A DNA stretch of 64,000 nucleotides from Fodinibius salsisoli (GTDB lineage Bacteria > Bacteroidota > Rhodothermia > Balneolales > Balneolaceae): assembly GCF_026229185.1 (NCBI RefSeq), contig NZ_JAGGJA010000013.1, positions 46,786-110,785 on the forward strand, read 5' to 3'. Below, piece by piece: positions 26,419 to 34,993 of the stretch. Position 1 is the stretch's first letter. The number at the start of each line of letters is the position of its first letter. The notes under the pieces were generated by a model. The model worked only from the letters and a program-made list of their open reading frames with translations. It was not told the origin of the DNA and did no database searches. Made by a program: the position numbers and the translations under genes.

Positions 26419-27213
26419 ATGGACTTACAACTAAGCGAACAAAAAGCACTTGTAACAGGATCAACGGCTGGCATCGGCTATGCTATCGCTGAATCGCTGG
26501 CCCGGGAAGGCGCTCATGTTATTATCAATGGTCGCAAGCATACTGACGTAGATGAAGCCGCTTCCAAGCTTCGCCAATCAACCGACAATGGCTTTATTTC
26601 GGGAGTCGTAGCCGATTTTTCTAAAAAAGAAGAAGTAGATGCCCTTATTGAAAAAATCCCCGACCTGGATATTCTGGTCAACAATGTGGGTATCTTTAAT
26701 GAGGTCGATTTTACCGACATCAGCGATAACGAATGGTTTGAAATGTTTGAAGTCAACGTGATGAGTGGCGTTCGGCTGGCCCGGCACTATTTCCCAAAAA
26801 TGATGGAAAAGAATGAAGGTCGCATTATCTTCATCTCCAGCGAATCGGGGATGAATATTCCCACCGAAATGATTCATTACGGTATGAGCAAAACGGCGCA
26901 GCTGTCTGTATCGCGTGGACTCGCCCGGCTGACCAAAGGCTCAAATGTCACGGTCAACGCCGTTTTACCTGGCCCTACGTGGAGCAGGTCGCTCGAAGAA
27001 AGTATGAACGAACAGGCTGAGGAAACCGGGCAAACGATCGAAGAGTTAACAGAAGACTTTTTTAGTGAGAGACGACCGACCTCCCTAATTAATCGGTTTG
27101 CGGATGTCGAAGAAGTCGCAAATATGGTAACTTATGTGGCCAGTCCATTGGCCTCTGCAACCAACGGTGCAGCTCTGCGCGTTGACGGTGGCGTAGTCAA
27201 TTCTATTATTTAA
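26419..27213 (+). CDS. SDR-family oxidoreductase
   Basis: A 264-residue classical SDR. The cofactor loop is TGSTAGIGYAIAESLAREG, then LVNNVGIF, a catalytic Ser in IIFISSESGM and the Tyr and Lys in HYGMSKTAQL. The extension EQAEETGQTIEELTEDFF before the C-terminus is typical of a Bacteroidota SDR group. It is cytosolic, uses NAD(P)(H), and its substrate is unknown. The MFS gene starts 33 bases downstream, so the two are probably one transcript. Confidence 0.92.
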   Translation: MDLQLSEQKALVTGSTAGIGYAIAESLAREGAHVIINGRKHTDVDEAASKLRQSTDNGFISGVVADFSKKEEVDALIEKIPDLDILVNNVGIFNEVDFTDISDNEWFEMFEVNVMSGVRLARHYFPKMMEKNEGRIIFISSESGMNIPTEMIHYGMSKTAQLSVSRGLARLTKGSNVTVNAVLPGPTWSRSLEESMNEQAEETGQTIEELTEDFFSERRPTSLINRFADVEEVANMVTYVASPLASATNGAALRVDGGVVNSII

Positions 27214-27246
27214 CCGGTGATCATAAATAATCCTTAATACTTTTTC

Positions 27247-28422
27247 GTGAAAAAAGCACTATTAGCATTAGCCCTCGGTGGTTTCGGCATCGGAATGACC
27301 GAATTTGTCATCATGGGTATCTTACCAGACGTTGCCAGCGCTCTTAACGTTACAATCCCTCAGGCGGGTCATTTCATTTCCGCCTATGCCGTTGGGGTCG
27401 TTGTGGGCGCCCCCCTCCTGACGGCTATGGGCAGCAAGTGGCCCGCTCACAAAGTGTTATTAGCACTTATGGCCTGGTTTACTATTTTTAACACCGCCTC
27501 GGCTTTTGCCAACAGTTACAGCAGTATGCTTGTCGTGCGCTTTTTATCTGGACTTCCTCATGGTGCTTTCTTTGGCATTGGCGCGGTTGTAGCGGGTGAG
27601 CTGGCGCGTCCCGGTAAAGAGGCCCGGGCCATCGCTACGATGTTTACCGGGCTGACCATTGCCAATGTTATCGGCGTACCGTTGGGCACGTACATGGGCC
27701 ACCACTATAGCTGGGGAATCGCATTTATCATTGTAGGTATTGTCGGCATCATGACGTTAACTAGCATCTGGTTCTGGATGCCGAAGCTGCCGCCCTCCGC
27801 TTCCGAAGAGGGGCTGTTGCAAGATATGAAGGTCTTTAAACGTCCCCAGCTCTGGATTGTCTTCTTTCTGACCACCATCGGCACCGGTGGTTTTTTTGCC
27901 TGGTACAGCTATATTGCCCCACTCATTACCGAAGTAGCCGGCCATCCCGGTAGTATGGTAAGCCTGGCCATGATTTTAGCAGGCCTCGGGATGACCGTCG
28001 GTAACCTTACGGGCGCTAAGATGGCTGAAAAGATGGGGCCGCTCTACGCCTCCATCCTTGCGCTTTCGCTGATGTCCGGCGGATTGATACTCAACACTTA
28101 TTTGGCGTCCCACCAAACCGCCGTGCTGGTTATGACATTTGCCATTGGTTTGATTGCTTTCTGCATTGGAACACCTCTGCAGCTTATGATGATTAATACG
28201 GCCAAAGAATCTAAAATGCTGGGGTCTTCCCTTAACCAAAGTGCTTTTAACATCGGCAATGCCGCTGGCGCCTACCTGGCAGGACTGCCGATTGCTTTCG
28301 GCTATGGATTTACCTCCGCCGATCTCGTTGGAGCTGGACTCGCCGCTTCCGGGGTACTCATTGCCACAGTGATTGTTTTTATACGACGGGGTACATTAAA
28401 ATTTGCAACCTCAAATACATAG
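27247..28422 (+). CDS. MFS exporter, AraJ/DHA1-like
   Basis: A 391-residue protein with 12 predicted membrane helices. The GTG start gives MKKALLALALGGFGIGMTEF, the typical AraJ-type N-terminus. GAPLLTAMGSKWPAHKVLL is the loop 2-3 region and LSGLPHGAFFGIGAVVAGEL marks helices 4-5. DHA1-type carriers export drugs, sugars or nucleosides; the substrate here is not predictable. It follows the SDR gene by 33 bases. Confidence 0.92.
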   Translation: MKKALLALALGGFGIGMTEFVIMGILPDVASALNVTIPQAGHFISAYAVGVVVGAPLLTAMGSKWPAHKVLLALMAWFTIFNTASAFANSYSSMLVVRFLSGLPHGAFFGIGAVVAGELARPGKEARAIATMFTGLTIANVIGVPLGTYMGHHYSWGIAFIIVGIVGIMTLTSIWFWMPKLPPSASEEGLLQDMKVFKRPQLWIVFFLTTIGTGGFFAWYSYIAPLITEVAGHPGSMVSLAMILAGLGMTVGNLTGAKMAEKMGPLYASILALSLMSGGLILNTYLASHQTAVLVMTFAIGLIAFCIGTPLQLMMINTAKESKMLGSSLNQSAFNIGNAAGAYLAGLPIAFGYGFTSADLVGAGLAASGVLIATVIVFIRRGTLKFATSNT

Positions 28423-28628
28423 TATTGGGTCCTCTGATCAACTCAAAAGAATAGCTCTGTTACCGGTTTTTAAATCAACGCTCAGATAGAGGGACCTTTG
28501 ACAGTAAAATCCAAAAACAATTGACCGATAGATAATCCATTAAAACTTTACCACTGATAAATTTGTTTGGTCAGTTCTGATTTATAAAAAAAGAGATTAA
28601 ACATACATTAAGCTATTGAATTGACTCA

Positions 28629-29657
28629 ATGAACAGTTACCCACCATCAAATAATATTCGCTATTCCGTTTTAGACCTTGCCGTTATTACTGAAGGCCAG
28701 AGCCCAGCTGATGCTATCCAAAACAGCCGCGACTTAGCCATCCGGGTTGAAGATATGGGCTATAGCCGCTTCTGGATGGCCGAGCACCACAACATGGAAA
28801 ACATTGCCAGCTCGGCCACTTCCGTACTACTCGGTCACGTAGCCCAAGCTACCGAAACATTGCGCGTCGGCTCCGGCGGTGTCATGCTGCCCAACCACTC
28901 ACCGTTAATTATTGCCGAGCAGTTCGGCACTCTGGCCACGCTTTATCCCGACCGCATCGATTTGGGATTAGGCCGCGCGCCGGGCACCGATCCAGCTACG
29001 GCCCAGGCCATTCGCCCTGATCGCATGCAGCAGGTTCGACAGTTCCCGGATAATGTGAAGCAGCTGCAGCAGTATTTTTCTTCCGACAACTCCAATAAGA
29101 TCAATGCGATTCCCGGTAAAGGCACGAACGTCCCCATCTGGATTTTGGGCTCCAGCACCGACAGCGCTCATCTGGCTGCTGCTTTGGGCTTGCCTTATGT
29201 GTTTGCCAGCCATTTTTCTCCACAGCAGCTGATGCCCGCCCTGAAGGTATATCGGGATAAGTTTCAGCCTTCCGAACAACTGAATGAACCGTATGTTATG
29301 CCGTGCATTAACGTCGTGGCGGCAGACACGGATGAAGAGGCCCAATATCTATCCACTTCTCTAAAGCAGATGTTCATGGGCGTGGTGACCAAAGAGCGCA
29401 AGCCCATGCCGCCCCCGGTGGACGATATGAACCAAGTCTGGGATTTAAGGGTGAAAATGGCCGTAGAACAGATGCTGAAATATACTTTTATAGGCAGCAA
29501 AGAAACCATCCAAAAAGAACTGACAGAATTTATAGATAAAACCGGGGCTAATGAATTGATGATAGCTTCTTATGTCTATGATTATCAAGAGCGCATTAAA
29601 TCGCATCGACTGTTTTCGGAAATCATGAAGGAGTTCTCAGTTCAGCGGCATGCGTAA
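28629..29657 (+). CDS. LLM-class (luciferase-like) flavin oxidoreductase
   Basis: A 342-residue TIM-barrel flavin enzyme of the bacterial-luciferase superfamily. Signatures are [40 protein letters not shown] and [14 protein letters not shown]. They match the MsnO8/YhbW-like group commonly labelled LLM-class flavin-dependent oxidoreductase. It probably uses reduced FMN from a separate reductase to oxidise an unknown substrate. It is monocistronic: about 200 AT-rich bases precede it and 53 bases separate it from the hydrolase gene. Confidence 0.92.
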   Translation: MNSYPPSNNIRYSVLDLAVITEGQSPADAIQNSRDLAIRVEDMGYSRFWMAEHHNMENIASSATSVLLGHVAQATETLRVGSGGVMLPNHSPLIIAEQFGTLATLYPDRIDLGLGRAPGTDPATAQAIRPDRMQQVRQFPDNVKQLQQYFSSDNSNKINAIPGKGTNVPIWILGSSTDSAHLAAALGLPYVFASHFSPQQLMPALKVYRDKFQPSEQLNEPYVMPCINVVAADTDEEAQYLSTSLKQMFMGVVTKERKPMPPPVDDMNQVWDLRVKMAVEQMLKYTFIGSKETIQKELTEFIDKTGANELMIASYVYDYQERIKSHRLFSEIMKEFSVQRHA

Positions 29658-29710
29658 GTCATCTTGTTTCGAGTAATAATTCATCACTGACAAAATATGT
29701 ATCATTAATT

Positions 29711-30706
29711 ATGACACGTCTGACCCTATTATTTTTATTTATCTCAATGGCATTGTCATCCTTTGCCCAAACTCCGGAGGAAGAACCTCTGGGCATAAAC
29801 CTTGAAGGATATGAGTATCCTTATAACACAGAATTTTTCACTCTTCAGTCACAAAATCAAACATTGGACATGGCCTACATGCATGAAGAGGCCGAAGAAC
29901 CCAATGGCAAGACGGTCCTTCTGTTTCACGGTAAAAACTTTAATGGGGCATATTGGGGACAAACCATGAAGCGACTGCTTAGCGAAGGATTCGATGTTTT
30001 GGTTCCTGATCAGGTAGGCTTCGGGAAATCATCTAAACCTGATTACTACCACTACACCTTCCAGCAGTTGGCTAAAAACACCAAAACTTTAATGGATTCT
30101 CTTGGTGTAAATCGAACGGTTGTGCTGGGACATTCCATGGGTGGCATGCTGGCAACCCGCTTTGCCCTCATGTATCCAGACAACACCTCTAAATTGGTGT
30201 TGGAAAATCCCATTGGTCTGGAAGACTGGAAGCGAAAAGTACCTTATCAAGGCGTAGAAACCTGGTACGAGGGAGAGCTTGGCAAAACGTATAAAGGAGT
30301 AAAAGAATATATGTCTGCCAGCTATTACGATAACAACTGGAAAGCGGCCTACGATGAATGGCTATATCTGCGTACTGCCTTTTTTAATAGCCCCAATTAC
30401 GATCGATATGCCTGGAACCAAGCTCTGACAACGGACATGGTGATGACGCAACCCGTGCTCTACGAATTCCCGGAACTGGAAATGCCGGTAGTACTCATTA
30501 TTGGTCAACGCGATCGTACCGCTCTTGGTTCTAATCTGGTCCCCGATTCCGTGGCAGCAACAATGGGTAACTACACGGAGTTGGGCAAAAAGACTGCGGA
30601 AGCTATTCCCCATGCCACACTGGTCGAGCTGGATAGTATTGGTCATCTGCCCCATATTGAGAATTTTGATCAATTCATCCGAATTTTACTCGATAATATT
30701 CAGTAA
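29711..30706 (+). CDS. Secreted alpha/beta hydrolase
   Basis: A 331-residue protein. A Sec signal peptide (LTLLFLFISMALSSFAQ) precedes an alpha/beta-hydrolase fold. The oxyanion segment is LLFHGKNFNGAYW, the nucleophile Ser is in VLGHSMGGMLATR near residue 144, a catalytic acid lies around IIGQRDRTALG, and the His is in IGHLPHIENF. This layout suits an esterase or lyase-type hydrolase acting in the periplasm. It is not a lipoprotein. It is convergent with pirin across a shared long stem-loop. Confidence 0.9.
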   Translation: MTRLTLLFLFISMALSSFAQTPEEEPLGINLEGYEYPYNTEFFTLQSQNQTLDMAYMHEEAEEPNGKTVLLFHGKNFNGAYWGQTMKRLLSEGFDVLVPDQVGFGKSSKPDYYHYTFQQLAKNTKTLMDSLGVNRTVVLGHSMGGMLATRFALMYPDNTSKLVLENPIGLEDWKRKVPYQGVETWYEGELGKTYKGVKEYMSASYYDNNWKAAYDEWLYLRTAFFNSPNYDRYAWNQALTTDMVMTQPVLYEFPELEMPVVLIIGQRDRTALGSNLVPDSVAATMGNYTELGKKTAEAIPHATLVELDSIGHLPHIENFDQFIRILLDNIQ

Positions 30707-30710
30707 CAGA

Positions 30711-30786
30711 AAAAAGAGTTATCGGGCACTGAAGGGTTCCAGACCTTTCAATTAAGTAAAGTTATTTGTCCGATGACTCTCTTTCA
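30711..30786. terminator. Bidirectional stem-loop between convergent genes
   Basis: An outer stem pairs AGAGTTATCGGGCA with TGTCCGATGACTCT (two mismatches or wobbles), with an inner TGAAGG/CCTTTCA hairpin. A run of A before it and CTTT after it would give short U tracts in both directions, so it could end both transcripts. Confidence 0.55.
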
Positions 30787-30838
30787 TTTGTTCAGCTGTT
30801 CAACCTGTAGATCCTGAATCAACTTCAGGATTACTATA

Positions 30839-31582
30839 TTATCCCAGTCGGTAAGGTGTTACAAAGTCCATAGTTACATCAAATAGTATCAGCTCCGTTC
30901 CATCATCCAGAGCCTCTAATCTTAGCTTCCCTTCCTTCTCTACCCCTATACCATCCCCTTGCTCCAGCCGGATACCTTCGTTCAGGCGGAGGCTTCCGTG
31001 GATGAGCTGGATCCAGGCCCCTCGCCCCTCTTCCAACAGATGGATCGTTTGGGTACCCTCCGGAAGTATTCCCGCATAAATATCCACATCCTGGTTGATG
31101 GACATAGATTCATTGCGTCCACTCTGCGATACGTAGTGACAAAGACGATCTGTGCGCTGTTCTTCTGAAAACCGCTTCATCTGGTACCCCGGCTCCAAGC
31201 CTGCCTTGTCGGGCAGTATCCAAATCTGAATATTATGCTCTACCTCGGCATGTTCATTTTTTTCGCTGTGAACGATACCCGTGCCCGCCGTTAACCGTTG
31301 CATTTCACCAGCACCAATCTCTTCGGTATTTCCCATGTTGTCGCCGTGGGTTAATACGCCACTGGAAACATAGGTTAATATTTCCATATCCTTATGTGGA
31401 TGGGTATCAAATCCCTCATGAGGCTGGATATGATTCTCCACGATCACCCGAATTGGACCAAAACGCATCCACTCAGGGTTGTGATAATTGGCAAATGAAA
31501 ACGTCATCCAGTTGTCTGTCCACCCAAAATCTTCAAATCCTCGCTCTTCACTCCGGCGCAGTCGTATGTTGTGGTTTTCCAT
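30839..31582 (-). CDS. Pirin family protein (YhhW-like)
   Basis: A 247-residue bicupin. The N-terminal cupin has the metal site in PHEGFDTHPHKDMEILTYV and a later His in GTGIVHSEKNEH. Bacterial pirins of the YhhW type bind a metal and include quercetin dioxygenase-like activity, but the natural substrate is usually unknown. The C-terminal cupin is shorter (RLEQGDGIGVEKEG). Full family length. It is divergent from secG by strand order only; both are minus-strand genes, with the secG terminator between them. Confidence 0.92.
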   Translation of the reverse strand: MENHNIRLRRSEERGFEDFGWTDNWMTFSFANYHNPEWMRFGPIRVIVENHIQPHEGFDTHPHKDMEILTYVSSGVLTHGDNMGNTEEIGAGEMQRLTAGTGIVHSEKNEHAEVEHNIQIWILPDKAGLEPGYQMKRFSEEQRTDRLCHYVSQSGRNESMSINQDVDIYAGILPEGTQTIHLLEEGRGAWIQLIHGSLRLNEGIRLEQGDGIGVEKEGKLRLEALDDGTELILFDVTMDFVTPYRLG

Positions 31583-31661
31583 TAGACAGCTTCTCTATTT
31601 ATCGTTTAACATTAAACTAAATAAACAGCATGGTATGGCTAATCGTTCAATTTGTTGACAT

Positions 31662-31692
31662 AAAAAAAGCCCGACATCAATAGCCGGGCTTT
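31662..31692 (-). terminator. secG terminator
   Basis: In the secG direction AAAGCCCG pairs with CGGGCTTT, followed by a seven-base T tract. It lies 34 bases after the secG stop. Confidence 0.85.
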
Positions 31693-31726
31693 CAAATTTC
31701 ATACACAAAAATATACAGCAGGAGTG

Positions 31727-32134
31727 TTAGTTGCCTCCGTCAGAACCGGAACCTCCATTGGATCCGTCCCCACCGCTGTTTCCTCCATTATTATTTTGCT
31801 GCGGTACTTCTGGCACAGCAGATGGCGTCTCGGAAGGGGCATTTTGCTGACCGGGCAGTTCAACACCTTGTTCCTGTACGGCACTATTGGTTGTTTCACC
31901 ACCATCGATAGCAAAGTTAGCAAAAAGACACAACACGAGTAAAGCTCCGCCCAAAATAGAAGTCGATTTTGAGAGCAAGTCAGCTGTGCGCCGGGCACCT
32001 AAACCCGCTCCTCCCTGCATACCGCCGGCCAATCCACCGGAAAGGCCTTGTCCCTGCCCCGGTTGCAACAGGATGACAATCGTTAGAAGTACACAAATAA
32101 GAACAATAACTGTTAAAATAATATTATAAAGCAT
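31727..32134 (-). CDS. secG: Preprotein translocase subunit SecG
   Basis: A 135-residue inner-membrane protein that helps SecYEG move proteins across the membrane. It has two membrane helices: the N-terminal LTVIVLICVLLTIVILLQ and a second around ILGGALLVLCLFANFAI. The conserved GQGQGLSGGLAGGMQGG loop lies between them. The C-terminal 45 residues are a Gly/Asn/Ser-rich tail (NNNGGNSGGDGSNGG), long but common in Bacteroidota SecG. It has its own terminator. Confidence 0.93.
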   Translation of the reverse strand: MLYNIILTVIVLICVLLTIVILLQPGQGQGLSGGLAGGMQGGAGLGARRTADLLSKSTSILGGALLVLCLFANFAIDGGETTNSAVQEQGVELPGQQNAPSETPSAVPEVPQQNNNGGNSGGDGSNGGSGSDGGN

Positions 32135-32274
32135 GGTATATAGATAACGCTAAAATTCAGACTCGTAAGTTAGGCAAAATTCCCTTTTTTTACAATACTC
32201 TACTTTTAAATTAATCTCCTTTTTATATTACTAACTGCTATATAAGCATTTAATTTCATTAAAGACTGTTCTTA

Positions 32275-33174
32275 GTGCAAGATTTCATCACTCAAATACA
32301 GGAATGGGTACAAAATGCCCCCGAACTGCGTTATAAAATATTTCTTTCAGCGGCAATCATTCTGATCATATGGGCCCTTCGCCTGATAACAGTCCGTATC
32401 GTAAATAAGCGATTGCCCGAAGCACGCGAACAGTACAAATGGCGCAAAAATCTGACCTACATTTCCGTTTTTGTAGGTGTGTTCATTATTGGACGCATCT
32501 GGTTTGAGGGCTTGCAGTCGCTGGCTACCTTTCTGGGACTATTGTCCGCCGGCCTTGCCATTGCTTTGAAAGATCCGGTTTCTGATTTTGCGGGCTGGAT
32601 GTTCATTCTATGGCGCAAGCCTTTTGATGTGGGAGATCGTATTCAACTGGGGGATGTTAAAGGGGATGTCATTGATATCCGCATTTTTAAATTTACTGTT
32701 CTTGAAATCGGAAATTGGGTACGTAGCGACCAAAGTACCGGACGTGTTGTTCACCTGCCCAATCATCAAATTTTTTCTGACCCATTAGCTAACTATACCA
32801 GTGACTTTGAATTCATCTGGAATGAACTGGAAGTACTCCTGACCTTCGAAAGCGATTGGGAAAAAGCCAAAGAACTGTTGCAGGAAGTAGCCGAAAAACA
32901 TTTAGAAGAATTTGTTAAAAATGCGGACCAGCAGGTTCAGAAAGCACAAAAAGCATATCTCATTTACTATCGTCACCTTACTCCTATTGTCTATACGGAT
33001 GTGCAGGATAGCGGAATCTGCCTGACCATCCGCCATCTTTCCAATCCACGAAAACGGAGAAGCGTTACTCAGGCCATTTGGGAAGATATCCTACGGCTCC
33101 TGGATGAGCATGAGGATATCGATTTGGCCTATCCTACTATGCGCATTTTAAGAGATTCTTCTGATGAGAAATAG
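32275..33174 (+). CDS. Mechanosensitive ion channel (MscS-like)
   Basis: A 299-residue inner-membrane protein, with GTG as the likely start. Two or three membrane helices are followed by the pore helix and conserved beta domain: LATFLGLLSAGLAIALKDPV and KPFDVGDRIQLGDVKGDVIDI are MscS landmarks. The C-terminal cytoplasmic domain has VHLPNHQIFSDPLANYT. MscS channels release solutes on hypo-osmotic shock, which suits a salt-exposed organism. It is monocistronic, with a 5-base gap to the convergent SRAP-like gene. Confidence 0.92.
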   Translation: MQDFITQIQEWVQNAPELRYKIFLSAAIILIIWALRLITVRIVNKRLPEAREQYKWRKNLTYISVFVGVFIIGRIWFEGLQSLATFLGLLSAGLAIALKDPVSDFAGWMFILWRKPFDVGDRIQLGDVKGDVIDIRIFKFTVLEIGNWVRSDQSTGRVVHLPNHQIFSDPLANYTSDFEFIWNELEVLLTFESDWEKAKELLQEVAEKHLEEFVKNADQQVQKAQKAYLIYYRHLTPIVYTDVQDSGICLTIRHLSNPRKRRSVTQAIWEDILRLLDEHEDIDLAYPTMRILRDSSDEK

Positions 33175-33179
33175 CAGTT

Positions 33180-33854
33180 TTATTTGGGAATGGGCTGGAT
33201 GAGTTCCGGGCTATTATTACTCCTGTCATTAACATCCTCTGAGACTCGATTCACCGCCATTTTACTCATTGGAAATGGACTCACCAGGCTGTTCAGAATA
33301 TCTTGACCTAATGGTTCTTGGGCCAACCAAAGATTATAGTTTTCAGGCTCCAGGATGACGGGCATCCGATCCCCTACCGGTTGTATCAATGCATTGGCAT
33401 CGCTGGTAAGCATCGAACAGGAATAAACGTTGCGTCCGGAATCCGATTCCCATACCGAATAGATTCCTGCAATAGCCATAAGCTCGTTGGATAGCAATCG
33501 AATATAAAAAGGGGTGCTTTGCTTCTCGGTAGTCTTCCACTTATAAAAACCGTGTGCAGGTATAAGGCAACGTTGCGACTTCAAGCATTTCAACTGCCAG
33601 TTACTCTCCAATACCTGGTCTGTTGATATTTCATAGTTTTCGATACCGTCACGCTCTTCATCGGCCCCAGGGGGTATTTGTCCCCATCGGAAGCGATAGA
33701 TTTCCCTTTTCCCGTCTTCAAAATATATAACCGGGATCAATGAACCTGGTGTAATATTGAAATGCGACTCATAGAAATCGTTACGCTTAGTAGAAACGCC
33801 AAACTGTTGCTCTACTTGTTCTTTCGTAGCATCGAATACATATCGGTCACTCAT
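33180..33854 (-). CDS. SRAP (YedK/HMCES)-like protein lacking catalytic residues
   Basis: A 224-residue protein with the SRAP fold: an RCLIPAHGFYKWK core, FYIRLLSNELMAIAGIYSVW, and GDRMPVILEP. SRAP proteins protect abasic sites through a Cys at position 2 that forms a thiazolidine crosslink. Here position 2 is Ser (MSDRYVF instead of MCGRY). The usual active-site Asn75, Glu105 and His160 (E. coli YedK numbering) correspond to Glu, Lys (GFYKWK for GFYEWK) and Val (PVGDRMP for IHxRMP). The protein is full length and has no frameshift, so it reads as a maintained paralogue that is probably unable to crosslink. It may still bind DNA, which is inference. Confidence 0.8.
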   Translation of the reverse strand: MSDRYVFDATKEQVEQQFGVSTKRNDFYESHFNITPGSLIPVIYFEDGKREIYRFRWGQIPPGADEERDGIENYEISTDQVLESNWQLKCLKSQRCLIPAHGFYKWKTTEKQSTPFYIRLLSNELMAIAGIYSVWESDSGRNVYSCSMLTSDANALIQPVGDRMPVILEPENYNLWLAQEPLGQDILNSLVSPFPMSKMAVNRVSEDVNDRSNNSPELIQPIPK

Positions 33855-33954
33855 AAATTTACTATAATTTTAGTCTTTTCTTCTTTTCACGTAGATTCCA
33901 CTTCTTTTATACTAAGGTAACCGCTACAAAACCGCCAATGTTTCTTTAATAGAT

Positions 33955-34902
33955 ATGAATTTATTTTTTAATAAAGATGAACAGCGGACCCGCGCCGGAT
34001 GGCGTGTACTCATCCAGTTTTTTCTTTTCTTTTTCATATCGGGGTTTGCGGCATTAGCATTTAATGCCTTATTCCCAAGCAGCTTAAGCATAGCCTCTGC
34101 CATCCCCCAACTGATTGGTGTGGCCGTTAGTATTATCCTGGCAGCCTACGCCCTGGATAAACGACATCTTGAAGATTATGGCTTATCTCTCAGCCCCCAA
34201 TGGTGGAAGGATTTAGCAGCAGGCATCATTATTGCCGGATTTGCTTTAAGCGTTATCTTTTTGATTGAATGGACCGCGGGATGGCTGATTATCAGCGGTT
34301 ATGGATGGACACCAACCTCCGGGCACTCTTTTCTTTGGGGTATTCTTAGCGCATTGGGGGCTATGTTGCTGGTTGGCTTTTATGAAGAATGGTGTTTCCG
34401 AGGCTACCAGCTTCTCAATCTCACTGAAGGGCTACAATATCCTAAATTAGGGGTTCGGGGTGCCGTTACCATAGCTACGCTGGCCTCTTCAGCTGTATTT
34501 GGGCTCATGCACGCCTTTAATCCCAATAGTTCGGGAATTGCAATATTTAATATAATGCTGGCGGGTATCGTATTGGCCATCCCCTATATCATAACGGGGA
34601 ACCTGGCGCTGTCAATCGGCCTGCATTTTAGCTGGAATTTCGTACAGGGGGGCATTTTAGGATTTGCTGTTAGTGGTATCCGGCTGGATGCCTCTGTCAT
34701 ACAGATTACTCAAAAAGGACCTATATTTTGGACCGGTGGAGTATTTGGCCCGGAAGCAGGATTGTTAGGTGTTCTGGGCATGGCAATAATTGGGGGAGGC
34801 TCCTACGTTTATATAGTGAAGTCGGGTTATGAACGGAAGGTAGCTCCTTTATTTAGTAAAAGGTACAGAGCAAATACAAAATCAGATGAGCAAGGCCGAT
34901 AA
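33955..34902 (+). CDS. CPBP family intramembrane glutamic endopeptidase
   Basis: A 315-residue protein with about eight membrane segments. The CPBP/Rce1 motifs are complete: motif 1 is FYEEWCFRGYQL (EExxxR), motif 2 is FGLMHAFNP and motif 3 is LHFSWNFVQGG. Bacterial CPBP proteases cleave membrane proteins or peptides. Roles include peptide maturation and bacteriocin self-immunity, but the target here is unknown. It is followed by the DEAD-box-like gene after 91 bases on the same strand. Confidence 0.9.
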   Translation: MNLFFNKDEQRTRAGWRVLIQFFLFFFISGFAALAFNALFPSSLSIASAIPQLIGVAVSIILAAYALDKRHLEDYGLSLSPQWWKDLAAGIIIAGFALSVIFLIEWTAGWLIISGYGWTPTSGHSFLWGILSALGAMLLVGFYEEWCFRGYQLLNLTEGLQYPKLGVRGAVTIATLASSAVFGLMHAFNPNSSGIAIFNIMLAGIVLAIPYIITGNLALSIGLHFSWNFVQGGILGFAVSGIRLDASVIQITQKGPIFWTGGVFGPEAGLLGVLGMAIIGGGSYVYIVKSGYERKVAPLFSKRYRANTKSDEQGR

Positions 34903-34993
34903 GTTTTGTATATTCCATTACCTGATGAGTACCGCTTGCTGTTGAAGCGGTGCATATTGCAAGATAACATTAATAAAATGAAAGGTTAGAACG

